A DNA stretch of 64,000 bases from Dromaius novaehollandiae (lineage: Eukaryota; Chordata; Aves; Casuariiformes; Dromaiidae): positions 6,200,001-6,264,000 of the forward strand of contig NC_088117.1 of NCBI RefSeq assembly GCF_036370855.1, in the 5' to 3' direction. Numbering within the stretch: the first letter of the stretch is position 1; each line of letters opens with the position of its first letter. Positions 23,580 through 36,353 of the stretch are shown here, piece by piece. The notes beneath the pieces are model-generated. The model ran no database searches and was not told the origin of the DNA. It saw only the letters and a list, made by a program, of their open reading frames with translations. The position numbers and the translations under genes are program-made.

Positions 23580-26500
23580 TTCCCTCACACACATCTGTTC
23601 AAACAATTGCTTTCCCGTAGCAGAGATTCACATCCATAGGGATAATAAATTGGCTTTCCAAAGTGGAACATTAGTGTGAGACAACAGATCCTTTCCATCT
23701 TCTTTTCCAAAACTTTTTCCCCTGTAGAGGTTTCTCTTCTCTCATCGGTATTGATTTTATGTAGCTGTAACTGCATTGACATTCATGACAGGAAAACACT
23801 CGCCGCAGAAGCGCTTCTGTGCAAACTTTCTGGGCTTTAAGCATCAGCCTAAAATTAAGCAGGGGCTTAAGCCCTGTCCTGAGTAGGTAGTGCAGCCACA
23901 TCTGTGTCCTTGAACCTCAGTAGATGAGGCCAAGTTAATGCCTACTATCACCATTGACTTTAGCAGTAGTTTTCCTAGGTAAAAATTCAGTAGTATCCTT
24001 AGGATTTGCGATTGAATGTTTGCATCTCGGTGCATTGTGTTGTGAATTTTGTTGCTCCGATATTTACCCAGCGTAATAGACAGCGATAACAAGACTCTGC
24101 GCTTGGGGAGCATATGCTTGGACAGAACAAACTGCACAAGCGGCTTGGTGGGGGGAGGCTGCTGGCAGCTGCTGGCAGTAGGTACTGTGGGTTGGTTATT
24201 CGTGGGTGTTTGAGTTGGATTCCTGCCTGCTGTTTGGTAATAAAACAGAGATGATAAGCACATGTCTCAGCAGAAGTTTCTGGATCCTGGAATATGGCTG
24301 GGCTGTTACAGATAGCTGGATGGTTTACTGCTGTAATACACTGCAAGTTGTGGCATGTGGTGCTGAGCCATCACAGACACTCTGGATATATATCTCAATG
24401 CTAGAGGTTCCTCACTTCTTGGCCCCGTGGTAGCAGAAGTAATGGACAGGCTTGTGCAGTGAATGCCGTCAGCTCCTTCTCTTTACAACCTGGAAGCCAA
24501 ATGCTCTTTTCCCATTTGTCCCCCTTGCCCGTATTCCCCCGTGGAACCATTTCAATTTAGTGAAGTGGAGAAGGGCTCAGCAGCCTGCAGCCTGTGTTAT
24601 GAATGCGGCGCTTTAAATGGGAGAGTCAATGACATGAGACGCAGTGCCTCATTACTCCCCGGCTCACCCAGACTCAGCGGCTTCCCAGGCCCGGGCTGTA
24701 GCTCTCTGCCAGAAAGATGCATCTGAATTTCATCATGTCAGGCTTTTCTTTTCAAGCAGCTTGGTGTGTGGGCTGCTGCCTGCTCTGTAAAAGCTTCTAA
24801 GATATTTGTAGCGGCTCTGCTTGTTCTGATTTTGTTGGAACAAAAATAATTACTCAGAGGACAGGGGAAAAAAAAAAGTATGTATGCGTACATATGTATA
24901 TGTGTATTCAGAAAAGAAAAAAGATTATTGAAGTGTGCCATAGAATTGTACTGTGTTTTCAAGAAATGTGTTAAGGGAGACAGTTCTGTTCTTGTTGCAC
25001 AGCAAAGGTCCTGAATTATGAAAGTACCATGAAAGAGTTTGCAAATTTTGGAAGCTTCGCCAGAATCACTGCTCTGTCCTGACATTTCATATGCAATCTT
25101 ACATGCTCTGGCATGCAGCGGTAGCAGAGTAAGCCTCTGAATGCTTTGAGCTGGGTTTAAGGATGAAATTAGCCTAATGTATGCCCTCAAAACCAAGCTC
25201 AGGTGGGACTGAAATGAAGCTTCGGGTTTTGCAATGGGTCATAACACATGAGTTTTAATTCCCCCAGTCTTGAGTGAACCTACCTATCACCTTGCCTCTG
25301 AGAGATCAGCAGCAAAAGTGATTGCATACACATGCCTAGAAAATCCATCTACCTGTTATCCCTCTCCCTCTGAAGCACACCAAAAAGATGGGGCTAGCGC
25401 AGCCAGTCTGTTGTAATTGAATTTCCCTGCCTTGTGTTATATTTTATCAGGCTGGGCTCTTTTGGCTTGCAGTGATGACTTGAAGGTATTTGCATTGCAC
25501 GGAGCTGCTAAGGAGAGTAGTTGAAAAATGTTCTGAAAAAGCTGATAAATAGTTCCAAATGAAAGCAATTTTAGCAAGAGAGCCCGTAGGCAGCCTAAGT
25601 CTCCTTTTTGGTGACTATAACACTCCAAAGATAGAGCTTGCAGCAGTAACAGGCATACAGAAACAGAGCTGTGTTACAGAGCACCTAAGGCTGCAAGTGC
25701 TGAAGATTGGCTTTTCTTTGCCTTACTATTGCTTGAATCCAGCTGCATCAACTTATTGGTCAGATTAAAGCCCCAAATGCTCTGTTGCCTACCCACTCAT
25801 GACTTTCTTCCCTGTGAATGGAAAACAGGTGAATGCCTTTTGAGCTGACTGTCCTGGAGGACACAGCTTTTGCACGTTGCTTGTCTATCAATTAAACTAA
25901 AAGCAAAAGAAATGGCAGCCTCTTGGAGGTATATCTGAGTGCTGGCTTGTGAGGTACACACACTTAAATATATTGAGGGTCAGCTAATACCCAGGTGTGT
26001 TCAGACCCTGGCCTACTTAGCTATGCCTGAAGACCAGCAGTGCAGCTCTTTCTGAGCCCAGAATAAGGAATATGCCATAAGGGATACATGAGAGCTTTGG
26101 CTAAAGCATTGCCACGTCAAGCAGTCACTAGCTGATGAAAACCAAACTTGTTTCTCAGTTGTTGTTTGACAGTAAGATTCAAACCAATTTTAAGGTTATT
26201 TTGAGATGTATTTAATGCAAAAAAGGCTTTTTTTTTTTAGGCTTGCACTAATGGAAGTGAGAGATGGAAATCTGAAGCTAGAAGTACTTTTTTGCTACCT
26301 CCAAGTACATATGGAAATAGCTCACTCCAGCCCCTTGTACTTAAGCATCCATTTGTGCTGCTGCCTCAGCTCCTCCTGTGGAAGGCGGTGAGTTGAAAGA
26401 GTGGTTTAGACACTGTTAACACAAACGAGAGGAGACAGGCCAGTACTTAGCACGACAAGCTCTTCAGAAAGTTTAGACAGGAAGAAGCTGTTTCTCTTCT

Positions 26501-27712
26501 CTCTGTCATTTCCCCTTTGCAGCCTGCAGAGGAGAATTTCATAGTAGAATAATTCAAGGAGAAGGAACCCCTAGGTAATTTGGCTCCAGTTATCTGACAG
26601 CCCTTAAACTATCCAATCTTCATGGAACAGCTATGCATGTACAAGCAGATGCTGTGTATTAGTACATGTAATAGGGAATTGCACAAAATGAGTGATAATG
26701 CATCTTTTAAATATCTAGTAAAAGCATTCAAAAGAGTAATTCAGAAAACACACAAATGAAAGGGGCTGAATAGTGATGTTCCTGCTCCATTCATTTCATA
26801 TTTTAGAATGCTTGATCCCAAGTTAGTGGATTTGATGGAGTAACTGGAGGATAAAGTAAAATGGCTTATGCAGGCAGCAAGCTGACTGACCACTGAATGA
26901 TCTGGCTTTAAAATATATTCACATTAAAATGTGTAAAAGCAAACGGGAATTCAAATCCAGAAGGCCTGAATTAAAGACAAATGCCGATCTCAGATTTTTT
27001 TCCATTGACAACTGCAGTTAAATCCAGTTTTCAGATATTCAATTTAGTGGAAGATCATGAGGCAAGAAGTGGCTTTATTTACCAAAATGAAAGTCATCTT
27101 TTTGCAGAACGCTAGAAAAAAGAACAATTCTCTACTTAAATGCTCAAAATACATTTTGGTTAAACTTACATAATTTATGGACAAAAGTCTTTTTAATGGC
27201 TTCCCTTTACAGGAATGAATCTGACCTCAATATTCAAAACCACTTTTTTTCCTCCTAGATAAACTTGACCTGAGCTACAGTGTCCATCCTTTGGGTGTGC
27301 TGGAGAAATCACTCTGGCCTTGTTCAATACCCTGAACAGCACTTGGACTTCTAATTAGAGTGAGTAACTTTTGCTTTGCTGGGAGTTCTGAGGCATAGGT
27401 TCATTTTTCTAATTCTAGAAATAACTCTATTAATTTTTTTGAATGTAACTGACTGCATTATCACAAGAAAAATGGCTGGAGATTCTAGGATAAAAGGCTA
27501 TCTATTGCCTGAATCTCCAGATTAAAACAATCAGACATCTAGGTGGATTCAGAATGTCAAAGGGGTAAGTGTCCTATGACAATAGAAAAATCAAAGGTTT
27601 TCAGATACCCACTTGGGTTACGAGCAGATTTATAAATAAAGGGACTGATCAGCTATGAGAACAACATCTCAGATGAGCTGTGGGGATAAAGCGAGAGTTG
27701 TAAAATGTCAAG

Positions 27713-27760
27713 GTTTTAATTTCCTCTGCAAAGGAAACTCTTTGCAGAGGAAATTAAAAC
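27713..27760. repeat. Perfect inverted repeat, 21-bp arms, 6-nt loop
   Basis: The left arm (27,713-27,733, beginning GTTTTAATTTCC and ending CTGCAAAG) is the exact reverse complement of the right arm (27,740-27,760, beginning CTTTGCAG and ending GGAAATTAAAAC). The six-base spacer is GAAACT. All 21 pairs are Watson-Crick, with no mismatch or bulge. It is not followed by a T-run terminator and is too short for a canonical microRNA precursor. The stem does not extend beyond the arms (G at 27,712 versus A at 27,761). Absence of mutations between arms suggests recent origin or conversion between arms. Confidence 0.95.
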
Positions 27761-28059
27761 AAATAGTAGAAATTCTTTAACCATAGAAATAGAGAAAATG
27801 AGAGAAAAAATATCGTCACCGTGCAGAAAGAAGAATGGGGCCAAGTTTAAAAGTAATCTGCATTTGTCCTCAAAACAAAATGAATAATTTTCTTGCAATT
27901 TTGGTAAGGATGTTGGTAATGACCATAGCATAAATGCAGGACAATGAATGGGAAGGGGTGTATGGACATTTAAATTATTATAGCAGAGGCAGAAGTAGAA
28001 TTCGAACTAGCTGATATAATGATAATGAGAGGAACAAATTGTCTTCATTTCTGATATCT

Positions 28060-29260
28060 GAAAGAGCAGTTATACAGAGTGCTTGTTCAGTAGCATTTTA
28101 TGACTGAAGAATTGTAAGCATAGTACATGTATTTTAGGGGGGAAAAAAGTGATCAAGGCATTTACAAGTCTGTTAGTCTGACCTCTGTAGTCTGCAAAAA
28201 CAACTTTGAAGGGCAGAATAATTAAAATGGTGTAAGATATATCACAATTTTTTTCCCCCAGAAAAAGGCCATGAAAGAATAGTGTGGTATCTTGCTTTGA
28301 GACGGTAACTAATTTTCTAGCTAGTTGAAGTACTACAGGTCTGTGTCCAAATAAACTAGAAACATTTGATATCTACGATATGAGCAACATCCATTAAGGC
28401 AGAGGTAGATAAAATGAAGTTAAATCAGATCAGAACAGTATTACAAGGAGAGTGATAACTTCCCCCAAAGGGAAGTATTTCTGTGAGAAAGGTTAGTAAT
28501 AGAATTCTTCAAGAACTCATTGTGGCTGATCCAATTTCATATTTTCATTAATAATGGAAATCATATCAGAAAAAGCTGATATGAACTTAGTGGAATTTGT
28601 TTGTGTCATAGTGCTGATGAACATTGGACAAGTGAGCTGAGAAGTCTGTGTAGGAAAAACAGTGTTTATTAGATGGAGAACTTGGAGAAGTACCTGGGTA
28701 AGTTAGACAACCTTAGAGACCTCTGGGTCATCAGTATGTGATAGAACTGTGGAAAAGGCAAATTCTGAAATGAGTCAGGCAGCATATTTCCAATAAAGCT
28801 GGAGAAATGGGAATATCTCTCTGTAAGTGCCTGGTACACCTTCATCTCTAACACTACGTACAGTTTTAGACATCCATGTCCAATGCAGACTAATTCAGGT
28901 AAGAGCAGGTAGAGAGAAAGACTGATGGGATAATCAAGGGGCTAGAGAGTAAAAAGCTTGGACCCTAGCAATAATTGTTTAGCTGTCTTAGAGTGCTGAG
29001 GAGTGTGTAGAGGAGAAGAGGAGCAGAAGGATTCAAAGCAACAAGGAAGGAGATCTGTTAGACTTGAGGATAGCATTGATAGGAGAACAAACAAATATCA
29101 ACTAGCCATGATTAAATTTAAGCTGAAAAATGGAAGCAGGCTTCTAACAGTTGGAAGAAAGCTTCTGGAAAGCTTTTCAACAGCAGAGAAACTGATATTA
29201 ATCCCACCTAACTTTAGACACATAATCAAGGTCCTTACCTTAAGAATTTAGTCATACTAG
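28060..29260 (+). mobile_element. Ancient L3/CR1-type LINE remnant
   Basis: Scattered but ordered matches to the L3/CR1 reverse-transcriptase-to-3' segment. 'TTACAAGTCTGTTAGTCTGACC' at about 28,160 is the NYR..SLT block. The DNA counterpart of the 'gac/ttgctttgag' region is at about 28,290, and 'AAATACTGT..'-type palm fragments follow. The 'CTTAGAGACCTCTGGGTCATC' block at about 28,710 corresponds to the '..DLGV' segment, and the 'GGCTAGAGAGTAAAAAGCTTGG' region at about 28,940 is the usual 3' motif. Every frame is interrupted, so it is dead. More diverged than the element at 3-4.4 kb; ends are approximate. Confidence 0.65.
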
Positions 29261-32200
29261 ACTCCTCTATAATTAATGTAAAGAGCCTCCTCCAGAGTGT
29301 GACCTTAGGTGTATTGAATCAGCTTGGAGATGCCTCTCCTTGCACTGACCTGAGGTCTAAGGTAACTAGTACCTAATGCTGATACCGCAGCTAAGTCCCT
29401 AAAATATCGTGGGTGAATCCATGGAAATTCCATTGGAAAATGGAGAGGACCAACTAATATTACAGGGAATGATAATTTTAAGGAGATTATATGGAGTGAC
29501 TACCTGCAGTAGCAAAGACCTAGATTTAAACACCCAATTCTGTTTTAGATCTGTCTGTTTCATAGTTCTTACATCCTGATACCAGTTTAGATAATGTTGC
29601 AGCCTGTGTTTGCTTATGTTTCAGGCCCCAGAATAACTCAAAAGGAGAGTTAGGCTGTCAAGCTGTGCTTGGTTTTATCTTCAGAACCATGTGCAACCAC
29701 TTGATTCTGCACAGCGTCATGAGAGGGTTTCAGGTCTCACTGAAAATAATGAGAAGCTTAATTTTGGGGGGGAAAATGTGGGTTGTTCATAGTGCCTGTG
29801 GGCAGTGGGTTTTCACTGTTGGAGAGGGGGCAGAATTCTTTACTTCCAGTCCCTTGAAATGGAGTCTAGCTTCATTAAAACAAATGCCCTTAATTTTGAA
29901 TAAACTGCAGAGTTGTTTTATAACATGGTTAGGACCACCCAGATCTCCAGAGATTCTCATCCTGTACCCTCTCTATTTCACGTTGTATGGTAGCCTTCTT
30001 TTTGAGATGTAACATTGTGACTAAATGAGCAGCTCTCCTGATGTACACCAATCGTCTCATGCTGATTTTGGAGAAATTGCTTCTCATTCTCACTAGCATA
30101 AGAAAATCTCCAACTGTTTTTCAAAGTGCGACATTTATGTGCCCCTTTCCAGGCCTTTCACTGATCTCTTCCTCCATTTTGTAGAGTGGTACTAATTTGA
30201 AGTCCTTTTAAAGTACTCAAGAAAGAACACTGAAAGTGGAGGCTTGAAGGTGACTAGGCCTCCAGTGAGGGCGAGGAGGAGGAGAGGGGAGCTAGATAAT
30301 GCTGCCCTTCCAGGGACTCTGCCATTAACTGATGCATTATTTTTCTAAGCTCATTAAATAACCCTTAGAACTGTGAAAAGGTCAAGAGAGGAGAAGGAGC
30401 TGAAGCTGCCTGTGGATTTCGGTAGTATAGCAATTTCCCAGACGGTGCTCCAGCAAGCAGAGGAAGGAAGGGCAGGGGGGTGAAGAGGCAAGGAAGGAGG
30501 GAAGTGGAAAAGAAGTGTGTTTTCTTCCTGTTGATCCTTCAGCTTACTAACAGCATTTCCCCCTTCTCCCTCTGAAGACAGTAATAGGATCTGCCTGAGA
30601 TGCTGAAGGCTACAGATGGGGCTTCCAGCAAATTTTGTCCTTTTGCTCTTGCTCTGTCTCTTTCAGATTCGCTTCCTCTTTCTCCCCACAGGTGCATTTC
30701 ACAGGCTTGCCTCTGTGCTGGGGAGAAAGCAGGTCATGTGGAAAGAAGGCAGCCAAGTGCAGAGACCCAAAGAGAGAAATGATCACGGGGAAAATTACCG
30801 GTTGTTTCCTCACTGTTCACCTGCCTTGAGTGGTTCACTTAATTAACAATGCAAGTGTGAGCTGACAGATTTGGCAGGGAACAATAATGCAGTGGGAGTT
30901 GATGGAAAGTAGTCTTGCTGGGAAAGTTGTTCCTGATTTATAAATACACCTGATTATTACAGAGTCGCCCATTAGCAACACTGTAGTTTATAGCAACACT
31001 TCCTGCTCCCAACCCTCGTTTTCATGGGGTTAGGCAAAGGTGACAGGATTTTTCTCTGGGAGCTGAAATTCATCTTGCAAAACAGCTTTGTTTTCATCCA
31101 CTGAACATTTGAAAATAAAAGCAGAAAAACTGCCTGGTTTCCTAAGCACAGGGGAGTCAGTTAAAGGTAGATTTTTGGCTTCAAATACAGGAGCTGTCTC
31201 AGTTTCATTCCTGGACCTGAAGATGAGTCCCAGGAGCTATTGGGCTCTGCTTCTTGGCATGTCAGACTGGCAAAGCCAGCGTACCATCCTGCTGAAAAGA
31301 GGCCTGATCCTGAGCTCCTTTGTTCTGACAAAGATCGCATGCTACTCTACCATGTCAGGAAAACACACTGGTAGAATAAAACCAGCAGGAAATCAGATGA
31401 GAAATCAGCCAAGCAGTTGAAAACTAGGACATTTAAACTAAAGTGTATGTTATTTTCCCATAAAATTAAAGGCATTATAGATGGAAACATAACCCACCAT
31501 CTAAATATTAATGCTTTGTAAAGTTTGGATGTAAACTGTGTAATTTGGGCCAATCTCTAACAGGGAAAGGAATTGAGCTGGCTTTGCTGAGCCAAGGGAG
31601 AAACCACATGCAATCAGGCAAAGCAGACTAATGATCTACAGCTTTCTCTAGCTCTCTACCGAAGCTGCTTTTTTTTAATTTCATGGCTGGTAGGGATTTT
31701 TGGCAGTCCTTGTCATAGACGGCAGGAAATTTTGCCCTGGGAAAGTCCTCTTAGTTGGATCAGACTCTGTGCCGAGTCCCTCATTCAGATCGGCTCCCGG
31801 ATTTGTTTCAGCTGGCACCGTCAGGAGGCCCTGCAGAAGTAAAAGTTTATTCTCTGAGTTTTCCCTGTATGAGTTATCTGTCCAAATCCCAGTCAAATTT
31901 CTTATCTGTAGTAGTTGCTCTCTGGCAGAGGCACCTGCTGTTCTTTATAGCAGCAAACAACAAATTGCAGTTGTCTTTGAACCAGTTCAGTGATGTGGCT
32001 GATGTCTTGGTGGAGGTAGAGTTGTCTTCATCTGTTAGCAGCTGTTCTGCATGTGCGGAGGAGGGAATAATATGTCTCTTGTTCTGTTTGCTCTAGAAAG
32101 GCCATTGTTAGAAACGCTGCATACAGGAAGGCCTGCAGTACAAAGACAGTTTGTTACTTTAATTGGTTTGTAGTTTAACAAATGTTACAGGACATAGATT

Positions 32201-33110
32201 TATCTTTGCAAGTCATAAGCCTTACAAAGTGATACCAAGGAAGAATTTCAAGCAAGCACGGAGACACAAAGCCTCCCAACCCCACAGATGCTATGGGAAA
32301 CCTGGCACACCAAAACCAGTTACCTGTTCACAGATCTCTCCTTTAGCTACTGTGGTCAGTTTCCCTTCAACAACAACAACAATTTCCTTTTAATTGCTTG
32401 TTGTTTCTTAACTTGTGAAAGATAACATCCAAAAGCAAAACAGAAGCAAAAACAAGACAAGGTTCTAAGCTGAACTGATAGAAAAATCAAGGGTAATACT
32501 CCCTGAACTCTTAATTGTGGTGAAGTTCACCCCTTTGCAGAAAAGTGGAAGATATTGTAGGTACTGTTTATGATGACAATGTGAAACTAGGGTGAAATGT
32601 GAGTCTGGTAAGTCAGGTAGGCAAGTGGTAGAAGTACCATAGGTCTGTGACACATCAGTAAGCAAAGAACATTATAGGGGACCATCACTCAAACTCCCGT
32701 ACAAAGTCCACGTTCCAGTCACTGAGTAGCCTTTCGCTTTGTGTTACGTGGTGTGGCTGTCTCTCATGTAAACTATTGCCCCAAGCACAGCATGTGTCAT
32801 GGGATTTGACACAAAGTTGTCCCTTGACTTGGAAAAGAAGTTAATCAAAAATTATGCCTAAATAAGAATCCAGTGAATTTGGTTCTGTATGAACAGTTAT
32901 ATACCTGTGTGACATTTAAAATCTTTCTTGTTTTTTCCAGCTTTCCCGAATCAATGAATATAAAGCACAAATTTCTGCCCTTTGCCTTTAGAAAGCTGAG
33001 AGAGTTTGTATATATTTATCTCAATGCAGAAATTGTGTGAAAGCTTCATCTATGTGAGTCAGAAGTGGACCAAGATTGTTCTGTCAGGTCAAGGCTATCC
33101 CCACCTAGGA

Positions 33111-33147
33111 CTGGGTTTTAGTAACTGGGTTTAGTAACTGTTTTAGT
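33111..33147. repeat. Short tandem repeat, about 14 bp, three imperfect copies
   Basis: CTGGGTTTTAGTAA is followed by CTGGGTTTAGTAA and CTGTTTTAGTGC. The copies differ by single-base indels. Likely polymerase slippage product. Confidence 0.8.
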
Positions 33148-34962
33148 GCATTAAAGTGAATTCACAATATTGCTGATGGGGTCTTAGCACTCTGAAGGCT
33201 AGCAGTCCTTTTATCTGGACGTCATAGCATTCTGGTTTACTTTGGGTTTTGGTAAGATTGTTAATATTGTTATTTTACTGCTGGGATTTGCATTTTCAGG
33301 GTCCAAATGCTATGCAGATTTATAGTTTGCAGCTTCATTTGACTCCATGAAATGCTTCTGCATCTGGTAGCCTATGAGTCTGAGCTGCATGATATGGGAG
33401 TGTTGCCCTCATGCTGTCTGTGTCCAGGTATTTGTCTTCACTGTTTCTCAGCCCTGAACTGGGGAAACTGAAGCAAGCAAGCCAGAAAGGAGCTGCTGCA
33501 CTCTGTGGCCAGGTCCTAATCCAAGATGGCTGTAGGGCCAAGACCCTCAAATGTTAATCTTCTGAATCGTACTCACAGCAGGAGTAAACGGAGATAACCC
33601 AGGAAAGACATATCACTTGACACTAACAGAAAATTTAGCTCTGTCTACAGGAGTCCCAGAAAAAGTGGCTAACCTGAACTTATACACACAAGCTAGCACT
33701 GCATTTTATTAGGGCTGCAGATTATGTCCAGGATTGTAAGGCTGGAGAGCAGAGAAAAGGTGCTTGATTCTTATGAATAATTGAGGTTAAGGTCAATGGG
33801 ATTAGGATGCTCAACTTTACTAGGCACAGCTGAAAATCCCAGTTTGGACTGTTTGCTGAGTTCACAAAGAGCGGAAGAGTGATGTCTCAATGTTAGGACA
33901 TGTATTCCCCCAGCTACAAGTGTGCAAGGACACACATAGTCAAGCAGCACATCTGTAAAGCGGAGGAAGTATTTGGCATGCATTTCCCCTGGGATTAGCA
34001 CTTCAGCAAAGTACTGTGTTGAGCCAGAGTAACACATCTTTATTTACCGAACAGATTTTGCATGTTCGGTTGTGTGAGTAAGTACAAGACAGAGATGAGC
34101 TTTTCTGGAACTGGAACAGTTTCTTTGTCAGCACTATGGCTCCTCCATTTAATTCCACAAATCTGCTGTAATCAGAGTGGCTTCAGCCATCAGCTCAGCT
34201 GAGAGAGAGAGAGTGCATGAGGAAGAGGAAGTATCTCTTACTTTCCAGCTCTCTGCATTCTCAGGCATTGCATCAAAGTGGCATGGAGCCTCCTGGGAAA
34301 GGGATTTGCTATAACTCATGTCAGTCCCAGCCACATTATGTTTATGGATATGATAGACTGAACACTGAAATTACCATTTGCACAAATGATCACACAATTC
34401 CTTCAGGCCTACTGTGTCCCGTTAATAGTCCAATCTTTCAATAATGAAGTGGAGATCAGTCAGGACTCTCTGGAAATCCCATCTTTTTATTTCCTTTTTC
34501 TTTTTTTCTCCTATTTTTTCTCGCATCTTTTTATTGCACACATTATTTTTACCTTTTCTCTGAGCCAGATCCATTTACCTAGAGGTTTTAAGGGTGATCA
34601 AAAAATGAGATTCTCAATATTCTGTTAATACCCCAGAGCCAGCAACCAGGCAGAGGCAATTCATTGCTGCCTGGGGCAATGAGTCACGCAAAACTCAAAG
34701 AGAAGTACACATGGGGGAGAGGGATGCCGTTCATGGGGCTTTATATCTCCACACAATCCAGGAAAGATACCTCAGAGAGCAAGCTTTCCATCCCAAGTTA
34801 ATACTGCTTCTTGCATACCCTGCTCCAGCTCCTTTTATTTTCTACTCAGCTGCAAGATACTTCTTGAGCCTAATATGTAGGGCCGAACAGTTGACTGGTA
34901 GTGGTAAAGCAAAAAAGTGTATGTATTGCATGGATCAAATTAAGACTTGGACAAAGCCTTAA

Positions 34963-34996
34963 AATTGAGGAGAGTTTGATCCTCTCAATTTTATCT
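34963..34996. repeat. Hairpin with 10-bp arms
   Basis: TAAAATTGAG and its exact reverse complement CTCAATTTTA are separated by a 14-base spacer. No T-run or other terminator context; function unknown. Confidence 0.85.
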
Positions 34997-35522
34997 TTGC
35001 TCTGCTAGTTTTATTTGACCCTTCCTCACAGGGGGAAATAAACATCACTGTGACGAGATTAGGACTTTTACCTAAGTAAGTTTTTAAGGATTCAGCCATA
35101 GATAAATGGTGTAACGGAGAGTTTGCGCTAAAAAAAAATGAGCATAGCTGAGTAAATCTGCTCCTTCGGGATGCGCACTGAAGAACCGGGAATAATATCT
35201 GATACAGCGTGTGGTATGGAGAGGTGACGTGACTGGGAATGTTGCTGACGATAACAGAGTTTCCTGCCAGTTATGTTTAGCTAATAGTCTGGGGAATTGG
35301 GAGCAATAAAGAGATTGTACCCTAAGAAGGAATGATGCTATGTATCCTTGTCTGGACTGCAGCCAGATGCAGCTCCTGAGCCAGATGCTGAGGTGGTGTA
35401 AGTCCATAAAGCTCCATGAAAGTCAGTGGACTGGCCTCTCAGGTGACATAAATCAGTAGGTTTTGAGAAACCAATGAGAAACATGGATCTTGCTTTCTTG
35501 CTTTGTATTTGTGCTTTTGTTG

Positions 35523-35692
35523 TTTTCTCCATCTCTCTCCTTAGCATCTCATTCTGTCACCCCACCTCTTCATTTTTTGCTTCCTTTCTTCTCCTTCTGT
35601 AGTCCTTTTCTCTCTCTTTCTCTCTTCTCCAGTCTTCCTTTCTTTTCTTTAACATACATTTTTCTTCTTTCTCTTTGTTTTCTGCTTAGCTC
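35523..35692. repeat. Polypyrimidine tract
   Basis: About 170 bp dominated by C and T, including repeated TTCTC, TCTCTC and TTTCTT words. Such tracts may form H-DNA. A purine-rich partner lies about 0.7 kb to the right. Confidence 0.85.
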
Positions 35693-35837
35693 CCTGCTCA
35701 TTAGCTTGCAACTAAAACTGGATTAGTATTCTCAACTAATACATATATCTGGTCATGCTGAAGTGAGGTTATGCCCTGGGCACCAAACCCACCAAAGAGC
35801 AGTCAAAGCCATTGAAAAGATTTCAGCGTGAACACAG

Positions 35838-35992
35838 TCTCGCCCCCACTTCAGTAATAGCGTTGTGTTCAGGAGCAGATTTTGTTGTGAAATCCGTTCG
35901 CTGAGTCCTGCTCCACAAGGCTCTGCAGAGTGTAAGACGCCGCCACCGCAATTGCCGAGGTGTGCTCAGAATTTCAGCCGTCTCTCGGTGGG
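35838..35992. promoter_or_regulatory. Small isolated CpG cluster
   Basis: About a dozen CpGs in 150 bp (TCGCCCCC, GACGCCGCCACCGC, GCCGAGG, CCGTCTCTCGG) in otherwise CpG-poor surroundings. Too small to meet usual CpG-island length criteria. It may be an enhancer or minor promoter; this is inference from composition only. Confidence 0.35.
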
Positions 35993-36353
35993 GGATTCCA
36001 CTCCTGTGCTGGAGGCCCCCATCTCCCATCTACCTTTCCAGTGGTGGGAAGCTGCCGATGTATTTGCTTTTAATTATTTCCCCTGTTTCATTCACTCTGT
36101 TTTCTTGCTTACGTTAACACGGCTCTTCTTCCTGCATGCACTCAGCTGCCTATTTGTCATTTCTGCTGTTTGACGTGTCATGGTAATCTATGTGCACCCA
36201 GCCTGCTGTGCATCGATATTTACTAATGGAGCTTCTTGTATGCAGAGGCTGTTTGCAATAAAAAGATAATGAAGAAAACTCCTTGACCCTGGCCAAGCAG
36301 TTAGCAGAAATCACAGCTATTGACAGTGGTATATCCACCATCTGCCCATACCA

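Larger units (their letters stand above)
18780..28050. other. Non-coding sequence, possible long first intron
   Basis: After the CpG island the base composition returns at once to AT-rich background. No frame in this stretch matches a protein family I know. The longest, 24,738-25,196 on the minus strand with 152 codons, lacks any domain and includes a low-complexity aromatic run. It also holds the A12 tract (18,891-18,902), the G16 and C12 runs near 23.1-23.4 kb, a GT microsatellite, and the perfect hairpin at 27.7 kb. A moderately GC-rich patch with CpGs at about 24,540-24,720 could be a regulatory element. Confidence 0.6.
29261..35500. other. Non-coding sequence, no gene seen
   Basis: No domain-bearing frame is present. 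Purine-rich patches occur at about 30,250-30,520. At 30,636-30,691 two polypyrimidine-CAG sequences resemble splice acceptors, but no supported exon follows. A 14-bp unit is repeated about three times at 33,111-33,147, a (GA)n run lies at about 34,200-34,213, and a 10-bp-arm hairpin lies at 34,963-34,996. Confidence 0.55.

Noticed and set aside
24738..25196. 152-codon open frame, minus strand
   Set aside because: Among the longest in the window but within the chance range for 64 kb. No domain, low-complexity aromatic run, no exon borders.
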